Below, in pieces: positions 8,983 through 16,139 of a stretch of 64,000 bases of DNA. The DNA is from DATBGZ01 sp963803115 (lineage in GTDB: Bacteria; Actinomycetota; Actinomycetes; Mycobacteriales; Micromonosporaceae): positions 62,001 to 126,000 of the forward strand of contig CAWDLN010000002.1 of NCBI GenBank assembly GCA_963803115.1, read 5' to 3'. A program made the position numbers and the translations under genes. A model generated the notes under the pieces. That model ran no database searches. It saw only the letters and a list, made by a program, of their open reading frames with translations, and was not told the origin of the DNA. Position 1 is the stretch's first letter. Each line of letters starts with the position of its first letter.

Positions 8983-9880
8983 TGAGCTTCCCGGTATACG
9001 CGCCGACCCCCGGGCTGGCGCATACCTCGCCTGGCTGGCCGCCCGTGAGGCCGCAGATCGCCGCCGTGAACGCGTTGGCGGATCCCAGGATTGCCTGCGC
9101 GACCTCACTATTCGAGTCCGACAGCGCGGTGGCGATCTCGCTGCCGGACATGCCGACCAGCACTTGCGGGCTGATGCTGGCACCCGAGGTGAGGTACTTG
9201 TTACCGAAGTCGATGAAAGGGATGGCGCCAGCTGATTCCGCCGGCACGTACGGCGGCGCGTTGTACTTCTGCAGCAGCTGCGTCTGTAGCGCTGTCGGCT
9301 GGTCGAGGACAGCGTAGGTGTTGCCCTGCCGCGTGTTGCTCTGCAACTCCACGCCCTGGAACGACAGGTAGTCACTCGTGTAGCTCGAGCCGTGGAACGA
9401 CAGCGTAGCGGTGTTCGGGTACGCGTCCGAGCTGGACGAATGGGTCGTCCGCAGACCCGTGAACGAGCCGAATCGTGACAGCGCCACGACGATGCCCCAG
9501 CGCTGGGCAGCGCAGAACGGGCAATACTCGGCGCCAACATAGATGACGAGCGGCTTACCGTCTGCAACGAGTGCGGGTTCACCCGACAGGCGCCTGGGCA
9601 GCAAGTCTATCTTTCCGGCCGCAACCTGGTCCAGGACTGCGTCGGGCACCGAAGTGACCGCCTGCAGGATCTGCGCTTCGCCGGGGTCGGCGCCCTCCTG
9701 CGCCGCCGCGGCAGAGCCACCGCCCGCAACCTTCACCACGACGAGGACGATCAGAGTCAGAACTACGACGCCGAGCGCTCCGCCAGCCAACGCGATCCGC
9801 CGTCGTCGCTCATGTTCCCGCTGCCGCGCCGCCGCCGCTGCCGCGGCGCGGCGATGCTCGAGGCGCGCACTCTTCGACAC
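8972..9880 (-). CDS. Membrane-anchored thioredoxin-fold thiol oxidase (DUF929/DsbA-like)
   Basis: The 302-residue protein has a basic N-terminus, one signal-anchor helix (about 30-50), then an extracytoplasmic domain with YVGAEYCPFCAAQRWG near residue 120. CPFC is the redox active site. The downstream domain contains a PFIDFGNKYL segment typical of DUF929 proteins. With VKOR it forms an oxidative folding pair for exported proteins. It is the first gene of a three-gene overlapping operon ending in the P450. The long upstream gap probably holds its promoter, though I cannot point to it with confidence. Confidence 0.85.
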   Translation of the reverse strand: MSKSARLEHRRAAAAAAARQREHERRRRIALAGGALGVVVLTLIVLVVVKVAGGGSAAAAQEGADPGEAQILQAVTSVPDAVLDQVAAGKIDLLPRRLSGEPALVADGKPLVIYVGAEYCPFCAAQRWGIVVALSRFGSFTGLRTTHSSSSDAYPNTATLSFHGSSYTSDYLSFQGVELQSNTRQGNTYAVLDQPTALQTQLLQKYNAPPYVPAESAGAIPFIDFGNKYLTSGASISPQVLVGMSGSEIATALSDSNSEVAQAILGSANAFTAAICGLTGGQPGEVCASPGVGAYTGKLNAT

Positions 9881-10416
9881 TGCTGCCCTCCGAACGGTTT
9901 GCTCAAGTTCCAGAGGTTTGGTCGCGTCCTCGACCGGAATAGTTCCGCCGAGGTGCTGACATCCGAGTTACCAAACCGCAGCCGACCACTGGTCGTCGTG
10001 GCGCCTCAAATCCGGCGTCGGATCTCGACAGGTCGCAGGTGCGCGGAGCTTCGCTAACAGCTCGAGCGTGCGGCGGCGCACTATGCGTGGCATTCAGCAA
10101 TCGTTGCGGTGCACTACGCGTCTTCTCACACGAGACTGACGTGGCCGTCCCATCCCAGGCTATGGGCTCGAGGGCGGGCCGAGGAAACGAAGGCATCAGC
10201 GCCTTCATCCCGACCGAGGCGGGGCCCCCAAGCTCGTTCAGCTTGCATCGGCCCGACGACGATCGACGCACAGATAGATGACAACTTCACAACGCCGATC
10301 GACGTGGCTTCCTGGGATGACACAACCTTGTCATCGCGTCGACACCACGGTGTCGTGTCGAAGGGAATTCATAGATAGAGCGAGCGCTGGCGAGTACCGC
10401 GATGGGAGGGGATACC
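9881..10416. other. Intergenic region between divergent genes, no gene seen
   Basis: This 536-bp region separates the divergent thiol-oxidase and kinase genes. It contains two adjacent palindromes at 10316-10355, listed separately. I see no convincing small gene in it. Confidence 0.5.
10316..10355. promoter_or_regulatory. Two adjacent palindromes upstream of the kinase
   Basis: GATGACA (10316-10322) pairs with TGTCATC (10329-10335) across 6 nt. Four bases later, CGACACC (10340-10346) pairs with GGTGTCG (10349-10355) across 2 nt. They lie 60-100 bp before the kinase start. They could be operators or leader hairpins; no regulator is identified. Confidence 0.35.
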
Positions 10417-11313
10417 GTGCGACCACTCGCGGGACGTTATGCGCTTGGTCAGGTGCTCGGAACAGGCGGTACGTCGGTGGTACTGAGCGGGCACGATCTC
10501 GTGCTTGATCGTGACGTCGCGGTCAAGATTCTGGCGGCTGGACACGCGGCCGATCCCATACTGCGCCGACGAATGCAAGCCGGGGCTACATGCGCGGCTC
10601 GCCTCGACCATCCAAACATAGGGCGGGTCTACGACTTTGGTGCCGGCCGCTTACCAGGGCGCGGACGCGTTGAGTACTTGGTCGTGGAGCTCCTGAACGG
10701 CTGCACGCTTGCTGATCGATTGATGGGTGATCCGATGGGCTGGCGCGCGGCCGTCCGGGTGTGCGCCCTGATCAGCGCGGGCCTGGCCGCCGCCCATCGC
10801 GTGGGCGTTGTGCATCGTGACATTAAGCCAACCAACGTGATGCTCGCCTCGAACGGGGTGAAGGTGATTGACTTTGGCTTCGCGGCGTTTGTCGGCGAAA
10901 CAGCCGCTGATCCGGCTGGCCTTGTACTCGGGACGCGCGAGTACCTCGCTCCAGAACGTTGGTTGGGCATGTCGGCGGGCACCGCGACGGATGTTTACGG
11001 ATTGGGCCTCACGTTGTATCAATGCCTCGCGGGATCCTTGCCGTGGCCGGGACGAGTCGGGTCTGACCTGATGTCCGCGCGTTGTTACATCCCGCCCGAC
11101 CCGTTGCCTGCTATCAAAGGCCTGCCCGCCGCCGTGACCGAGTTGCTCTTCGGCTGTTTGGCCGCGGATCCAGCGGACCGGCCGACCAGTGCGGTGGCCT
11201 TAGATACCTTGGCATCCGCAAGCGGGTGCCGACCAATCGTCGGCAGGAAGGCACTCGCTGAGGCTGGTGCTCGGGTCGGGCGCGATCGACCCGTCCTGCG
11301 CACCATGACCTGA
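10417..11313 (+). CDS. Soluble Hanks-type Ser/Thr protein kinase
   Basis: The 298-residue protein is almost only a kinase domain: glycine loop GTGGTSVV (15-22), AVKIL with the ATP-binding Lys at 37, catalytic HRDIKPTN near 132, DFG near 152, and APE (LAPERW) near 180. All key residues are present. It lacks the transmembrane helix and PASTA or other sensor domains of most actinobacterial kinases, and the tail after the kinase is only about 35 residues. I chose GTG 10417 because a strong GGGAGGGGA lies 5 nt upstream; the ATG 15 nt earlier would place that sequence inside the gene. The substrate is unknown. Confidence 0.9.
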   Translation: MRPLAGRYALGQVLGTGGTSVVLSGHDLVLDRDVAVKILAAGHAADPILRRRMQAGATCAARLDHPNIGRVYDFGAGRLPGRGRVEYLVVELLNGCTLADRLMGDPMGWRAAVRVCALISAGLAAAHRVGVVHRDIKPTNVMLASNGVKVIDFGFAAFVGETAADPAGLVLGTREYLAPERWLGMSAGTATDVYGLGLTLYQCLAGSLPWPGRVGSDLMSARCYIPPDPLPAIKGLPAAVTELLFGCLAADPADRPTSAVALDTLASASGCRPIVGRKALAEAGARVGRDRPVLRTMT

Positions 11314-11704
11314 CGTCCTATCGTTGTGGACCCTGACGAACGCCTCGTGGTCATGAGCGTCGGCCAGTTCACATCCGAGATCCAACGTGGCCTGACGGTC
11401 CGTGTCTGATGTGGACTGCTGCTTCACTGCTCACTGTAACGATGCAAGTGGATCTCCTGAATGGGACGCGCGACGCAGTATGACGCCACGAACCCAGAGT
11501 GATGACAGGAGTGCGACAACTGACTTCATCGGTTCAGGTTCCGTTGCCAATCCGGTAGCGTGACCGAGCTCGAACATGTCCGGCTCTGCCGCGTTGGCCG
11601 CCACCGGGAGCTCGAGGCACCCGCCGTCCACTGTGGGAGGTATGCAGCCAGGTCGATCACGCGTGGGTACCGCGGAGCCCGATCAGCTAACAAAGGAGTG
11701 CTCG
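11314..11704. other. Intergenic region, nothing recognised
   Basis: This 391-bp gap lies between the kinase and the small HesB-fold gene. Apart from the AGGAG ribosome-binding site just before 11705, I see no gene, repeat or strong hairpin. Confidence 0.45.
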
Positions 11705-11986
11705 ATGTTGACCATCACCGAGGACGCCATCACGGCGATCCGTTCCTTGACTCGCAGTCCGGGCGTCCCCGGCGACGCCGGAATCCGGATCTCAAGCGAC
11801 GACACCGGCCGGTTCACTGTTAGCCTCGCGGGACGTCCTGAGGTCGGGGACGACATTGTGGAGGATTCCGGCGCGCGGCTCTTCGTTGCCGCGGACGCGG
11901 CTGAGTACCTTGAGAACAAGGCACTGGATGCCGACGTGGACCTGAGCGGTAGCGTGACGTTCGGCGTCCGCGACCAGCTCAGGTAA
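11705..11986 (+). CDS. HesB/IscA-fold protein without cysteines
   Basis: The 93-residue protein starts MLTITEDAITAIRSLT, the opening of actinobacterial proteins annotated as HesB/IscA-like iron-sulfur assembly factors, and keeps the family's length and beta-rich pattern through GARLFVAADAAEYL. It has no Cys at all, so it cannot hold a cluster the way IscA does. The ATG is preceded by AAAGGAG at good spacing. The function is unknown; the iron-sulfur label often transferred to such proteins should not be taken literally. It is probably monocistronic. Confidence 0.75.
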   Translation: MLTITEDAITAIRSLTRSPGVPGDAGIRISSDDTGRFTVSLAGRPEVGDDIVEDSGARLFVAADAAEYLENKALDADVDLSGSVTFGVRDQLR

Positions 11987-12209
11987 CCCGACATGCCAGA
12001 CGAATGGTCAGCTGGGCTTCAGACGGCGACAACCTCGTCTCAGGCGCGATGGTCGGGGAAGGCCTTGGCCATGGTCGCCGGGGAGTCGCTGAGCGAGCGA
12101 CGACTTCCGTCGGATTCTTGATCGGGTCCCGGACGCGAAGGGTTCGCTGGATTCATATGAATCGATAAGCCCACTGACGGCTTCGTCGACGTCGGCGCCG
12201 ATGCGGGTT

Positions 12210-13331
12210 CTAGCAGCCACTGTCCTTGTCGTACCGGTCTGCGGCGCGCATTAAGCCGACCGTGTGCGCCTTGGGTCGGCCCTCGGCGTTGCGCAGGCCG
12301 ACGCCGGCCGCAGCCGCGACGAACGCGAGCGCGAAGAGGACGACGGGGTATAGGACGAGCCCGGCAAGGATGTTGCCGTCGAGGGCTTCACTGATGAGGT
12401 AACTGGCCACGTCGGGATAACCGCTGTGCGGGAATGCGCTGATGTCGTAAGGATCGGTCAGCGTGTAGTGCTGCCGTTGGAGGATCGCGGTGATGTTGAT
12501 GGCGAACAGGATCGGTGCGCTTAGGATCGCGGTGAGAATCCCTGCTTTGGCCCCTGCTGGCCTACTGCCGGTGGTCACGGACGCGCCCATCGCGGCGGCC
12601 AGGGTCGCGGCGGCACCGACCGGAGACAGGAAGGCGGCGGGGCCGCTCCCGGTGGTTGCGGTGGCAAATGCGATGATGATCCAGACGCAACAACTAGCCA
12701 ATGCCCACCACAGCGCGGTGTCGTTGTGGCGACTCAAACGGGGCGGGGCAAGGGCGAAGGCGAGATAGCCAAATAATACGAGCGCGAACAGGATCGGCGC
12801 CACTTGGTGGGTGTGGTCGATGGTCGCGGCCGGGTGAGCGACACCGACGCGGACGACAGCGACGACTGTGGCCACCAATCCAGTCAGGGCCGCTGCGCTC
12901 GTGATGAGCCGAGTAACGCCAGCGGGTTCCCGCCTGACTCTCGAACTGATGGCAACGGCATATCCGCAAACCAACAGGGCCAACGCGGCCACGAATCCGG
13001 TCAGGCTCGGGACCTGTCGGGCGGTGGTCAGAGTCACGGCGGCGACAACGGCCAGGCCGATGAGGGCAACCGCCGATACCCGCGTCCAGCTCCGCACTGG
13101 CGGGAATAGCGCCACCTGAACTACGCCCGCGGCGAACTGCCAGCGACGCAGGCTACCCCGCACCTCAGGCAGTTCACCGATCATCGCTTGCCCCCATTCG
13201 TGGCGGTCGGCGGGGAGCCGGTTCGCCGCGGCGGTCGAGAGACGGGCGGGAATGTCGCCACGAGCCTTGTCGCGACGGACCCGCACTATCCCGAGAACCA
13301 CGAGGGCGACCAAGACCAGAAGTATTGGCAT
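12210..13331 (-). CDS. PadR-linked multi-pass membrane protein
   Basis: The 373-residue protein begins MPILLVLVALVVLGIV, then a cytoplasmic RLPADRHEWGQAMIGELPEV segment (residues 40-60), then about eight further helices. The L-P-x-x-R-x-E-W-G-x-A-M-x-x-E-L motif recurs in actinobacterial membrane proteins of unknown function that sit next to PadR regulators. The ATG at 13331 shares its A with the PadR stop (TGATG), so the two are translationally coupled. Its function is unknown; by context it belongs to the PadR response together with the ABC exporter upstream. Confidence 0.75.
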   Translation of the reverse strand: MPILLVLVALVVLGIVRVRRDKARGDIPARLSTAAANRLPADRHEWGQAMIGELPEVRGSLRRWQFAAGVVQVALFPPVRSWTRVSAVALIGLAVVAAVTLTTARQVPSLTGFVAALALLVCGYAVAISSRVRREPAGVTRLITSAAALTGLVATVVAVVRVGVAHPAATIDHTHQVAPILFALVLFGYLAFALAPPRLSRHNDTALWWALASCCVWIIIAFATATTGSGPAAFLSPVGAAATLAAAMGASVTTGSRPAGAKAGILTAILSAPILFAINITAILQRQHYTLTDPYDISAFPHSGYPDVASYLISEALDGNILAGLVLYPVVLFALAFVAAAAGVGLRNAEGRPKAHTVGLMRAADRYDKDSGC

Positions 13332-13666
13332 CAAGCGCCTTCCAGTCGAATCCGGCCCGGCGCAGTCACGGAAGCCTGTACGGATGGCGCGTTGGGTGCA
13401 GTGAGCGCGGTGGCGGCAACGTAGTCACGACCCGTGCCGGTGAGGCGGTACAGGTGCCGTGGTGGCCGTCCGGAAACCTGCTCGGAATCCCAGCACGTCT
13501 CCAGCAGACCCCGATCAGCCAGTCGGATCAGGATCGGGTATACCGACCCTGCCTGCAGACCAAGCTCGGTGCACAGGTCGTAGCCGTACCGCCAGCGGTC
13601 GGGGTCCCCCGCAAGTGCCCGTAGCACCGACAAGGTCTGCGGCGATGGGCGGCGGGCACGCGGCAC
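13331..13666 (-). CDS. PadR-family transcriptional regulator
   Basis: The 111-residue protein has a PadR winged helix (about residues 10-85), with LSVLRALAG, YGYDLCTELGLQAGSVYPIL and RLADRGLLE followed by a SGRPPRHLYRLT wing. The short C-terminal tail is typical of the small PadR class. GTG 13666 has no Shine-Dalgarno but sits 6 nt from a TAGATT -10 element, so the mRNA is probably leaderless. An inverted repeat overlaps this promoter, and a near-copy lies upstream of the ABC exporter. That suggests PadR represses both units. Confidence 0.88.
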   Translation of the reverse strand: MPRARRPSPQTLSVLRALAGDPDRWRYGYDLCTELGLQAGSVYPILIRLADRGLLETCWDSEQVSGRPPRHLYRLTGTGRDYVAATALTAPNAPSVQASVTAPGRIRLEGA

Positions 13667-13670
13667 ACGA

Positions 13671-13701
13671 CAAATCTATATAGCAAGAGATTTGACGGCA
13701 A
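13671..13701 (-). promoter_or_regulatory. Leaderless promoter and inverted-repeat operator of padR
   Basis: On the minus strand, TTGCCG (13701-13696) is followed by a 17-nt spacer, then TAGATT (13678-13673), then 6 nt, then the GTG. CAAATCT (13671-13677) and AGATTTG (13688-13694) are a perfect 7-bp inverted repeat overlapping the -10. The core CTATATAGCAAGAG (13676-13689) recurs exactly at 15908-15921. Confidence 0.65.
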
Positions 13702-13710
13702 CCTAGCGGG

Positions 13711-14619
13711 TCATGCGACATCGCGGCGACGGGTGACCGCGATGCCAATGGTGGTCAAGACCAGGGCGTACCCGATCATGACGGCTAGCCCGGCCCATTG
13801 TGGCGGTGCGTGGTCGAACGCCCGCCCGGGTGTGATCATCACTAGCGACGCGATCGCCGGCGCGACGATCGCCGCACCGAAAACCCAGACGTGAGGATAG
13901 ATGTTGTAAATCAGCTGAACGCTTCCCGCGACCGCCGCCGTGCCGGCCAAGTACACGGCCATACCGGTGATAACGGAGCCGGTCTGGCTTCGCAGGACTG
14001 CGCCCAGCCCCATACCGAACGTGGCCCATAGGGCGTACGCGAGCAGGTTCAGCAGCACCGAGCGAATGACAACCGGATCGCCAAGCGAGACGCTGAGGTG
14101 TTGGCGGTGCACATAGACCGCGGTGACCACCGTGTTGATGAGTGTGGACACCGCCCAGAACAAGGCGCCGAAACAGGCCGCCGCCGCCGACTTCGCCATC
14201 AGCACCGTCGCCCGGCGGGGGTTGGTCATAAAGGTGGCGCTCGCGGTGTTGTGGGAGAACTCGTTCGTCACGACCAGCACACCGACGATCATCACGAGCA
14301 GCGCGCCGACGAACTGGCCCGACGTCATCATGTCCGCGCCGATCGCGGCCATCCCAGCCGGCGTGTGGGCATACGCCGCCTGCGCGATCGCCGGTGCCTG
14401 GTCGGCGTCGTTCAGCCTGTCCAACGGCGGATGTAGGTCGTAGTAGTGGCTCGCACCGTTGCGGACCAGCGCTTGTGCCGTGAACACCACGCCCGCGATG
14501 AGGAACCACCACCAACTGCTCGTGGTACGGATCTTCATGAGCTCCGCAATGATCAGCCCCGACGGTGTCATGCCGGTGCGCTTGACCTTCGCCAGCGCCG
14601 GGCTCTGTAGCAGCGTCAT
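13711..14619 (-). CDS. ABC-2 type transporter permease
   Basis: The 302-residue protein has six predicted helices. It begins with a cytoplasmic segment (LIIAELMKIRTTSSWWWF) typical of drug- or lipid-exporting ABC-2 permeases, with VLVVTNEFSHNTASATFM after helix 2, the usual coupling region. Its ATG overlaps the stop of the ATPase gene (ATGA). Together they form a two-gene exporter unit. The substrate is unknown; the PadR regulator next door suggests a toxic small molecule or antibiotic. Confidence 0.87.
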   Translation of the reverse strand: MTLLQSPALAKVKRTGMTPSGLIIAELMKIRTTSSWWWFLIAGVVFTAQALVRNGASHYYDLHPPLDRLNDADQAPAIAQAAYAHTPAGMAAIGADMMTSGQFVGALLVMIVGVLVVTNEFSHNTASATFMTNPRRATVLMAKSAAAACFGALFWAVSTLINTVVTAVYVHRQHLSVSLGDPVVIRSVLLNLLAYALWATFGMGLGAVLRSQTGSVITGMAVYLAGTAAVAGSVQLIYNIYPHVWVFGAAIVAPAIASLVMITPGRAFDHAPPQWAGLAVMIGYALVLTTIGIAVTRRRDVA

Positions 14620-15707
14620 CGGATTGCCGCCTCCATGCTGGTCAGCTGAAGGAAGACTTGCTCGAGGTCAGGCATCTCGATGCTTAGCTGGTAAACAGTC
14701 ACGCCTGCGTCATGTGCGGCACGCCCGATTGCGGCGGCGTCGACACCGGTGACGTACACGGCGCCGTCGTCCGCTGGCGTGATGGTGGCGTCGCTGCCGA
14801 GGACCGCCGCGAGCCGGTCGACGTCGTCGGCGCGAACGAGTGTCCGGGGTGTATGTGGCAGGGAGCGCAACACAGAATCGACGCTTCCGTGGGCTACCAA
14901 GTGACCTGCGGCGATAATGACCAGGTCATCGGCGAGCTGCTGCATCTCCGAGAGCACATGGCTCGATACCAGAACCGTGCGGCCATGTGCGGCAAGGGTC
15001 TTGAGCAGGTCACGCATCCAGCGGATGCCCTTGGGATCCAGACCATTGGTGGGTTCGTCGAGGATCAGCACCTGCGGATCTCCGATGAGGGCCGCCGCGA
15101 TGGCCAACCGCTGGCGCATACCCAGGGAATACTCCTTGAACTTGCGACGCCCCGCTGCGGTCATTCCGACTAGTGCCAAGACCTCATCGACGCGGGCAAG
15201 GGGTATGCCGGCGGACTGGCTCAGCACACGCAGATGGTTGCGGCCCGTACGGCCCGGGTGGGCGGCGCTAGCCTCCAGCACGCCGCCGACGCGGCGAATG
15301 GGCTGACCCAGCTCGACGTATCGCACGCCCCCAATCGTTGCCGCGCCCGATGTCGGCTCGGCTAGCCCGAACAGCATCCGTAGCGTCGTCGTCTTCCCGG
15401 CACCGTTGGGGCCCAAGAAACCCGTGACGCGGCCGGGTTCCACCACGAATGACAGGCCGTCGACAGCGGTGATGCCGTTGTACTTCTTGGACAGAGCGGA
15501 CACTACGATACGCCCGTCCGATGCCGGCCATTCCGGATAAGATCGAGGCACGGCGTCAGCGATATCTGGCCAGCGCACTTCCTCTGCCTCGACGGCGCGT
15601 TCGGCCGCGTTGCGCCCAGCTCTGTGCCGGCGAACCCAGTACACGACTCCGAGCACAATGGCCAGTAGCAAGAGAATGGGCATTACGGGCCGTCCGGCCA
15701 CGCGCAT
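14616..15707 (-). CDS. ABC exporter ATPase with an N-terminal membrane helix
   Basis: The 363-residue ATPase has Walker A GPNGAGKTTT near residue 100, the signature YSLGMRQRLAIAAAL near 195, Walker B VLILDEPTNGLD near 217 and an H-loop SSHVL. Residues 9-25 (MPILLLLAIVLGVVYWV) are a hydrophobic helix followed by basic residues. This is unusual for an ABC-2 ATPase and resembles the start of the PadR-linked membrane protein at 13331. The start is uncertain between ATG 15707 and the ATG eight codons later; both keep the helix. A probable promoter lies about 200 bp upstream at 15905-15934. Confidence 0.85.
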   Translation of the reverse strand: MRVAGRPVMPILLLLAIVLGVVYWVRRHRAGRNAAERAVEAEEVRWPDIADAVPRSYPEWPASDGRIVVSALSKKYNGITAVDGLSFVVEPGRVTGFLGPNGAGKTTTLRMLFGLAEPTSGAATIGGVRYVELGQPIRRVGGVLEASAAHPGRTGRNHLRVLSQSAGIPLARVDEVLALVGMTAAGRRKFKEYSLGMRQRLAIAAALIGDPQVLILDEPTNGLDPKGIRWMRDLLKTLAAHGRTVLVSSHVLSEMQQLADDLVIIAAGHLVAHGSVDSVLRSLPHTPRTLVRADDVDRLAAVLGSDATITPADDGAVYVTGVDAAAIGRAAHDAGVTVYQLSIEMPDLEQVFLQLTSMEAAIR

Positions 15708-16139
15708 AACGGTGCCATCGCGTTCGCCGCCGAGGCATGCATGCCGCTCCCTGTGCCGGACCGCATTGGCGGGTGTGGTGTCGACATCTGGCGGTCACAT
15801 CGTCACATTGTCATTCGAGCCACTTGGCACTCCGTGGCGGTATCGGGCATCGCACGACCGTCGCTGTCCGTACAAGGTGTTCTGTCGAGACTCGTCACGC
15901 CGTAACTCTATATAGCAAGAGTTGCCTGGCACAAGCTCTGCGGCACATATCCCGGCCCAACGCCACGGGTGTACCGAACGACGCCGACTCGCGGGGGGCC
16001 GGGAAGAACGCCACGAACGCGCGCTCCACCGTGGGGACAGCGAAGTATCAGGGGCCGATCGCTCTTGGCGGGCGGGCGAGCCGGGTGGAGACTGCGGAGG
16101 CAAACCATCGCACATCCCCGGCGCCCTACGGAGGTGACC
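15708..16139. other. Intergenic region between the exporter and the lipoprotein
   Basis: This 432-bp region contains the second PadR-type operator and promoter at 15904-15934 and, at its right end, the GGAGG site of the next gene. The stretch from 15708 to 15900 would be a long 5' leader of the exporter mRNA. I see no small gene in it. Confidence 0.5.
15904..15934 (-). promoter_or_regulatory. Second PadR-type operator with promoter toward the ABC exporter
   Basis: AACTCT (15904-15909) and AGAGTT (15918-15923) are a perfect inverted repeat containing the 14-mer CTATATAGCAAGAG, identical to the one in front of padR. On the minus strand TTGTGC (15934-15929), an 18-nt spacer and TAGAGT (15910-15905) make a plausible promoter. 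The flanks differ from the padR copy, so the shared core is probably under selection. Confidence 0.6.
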
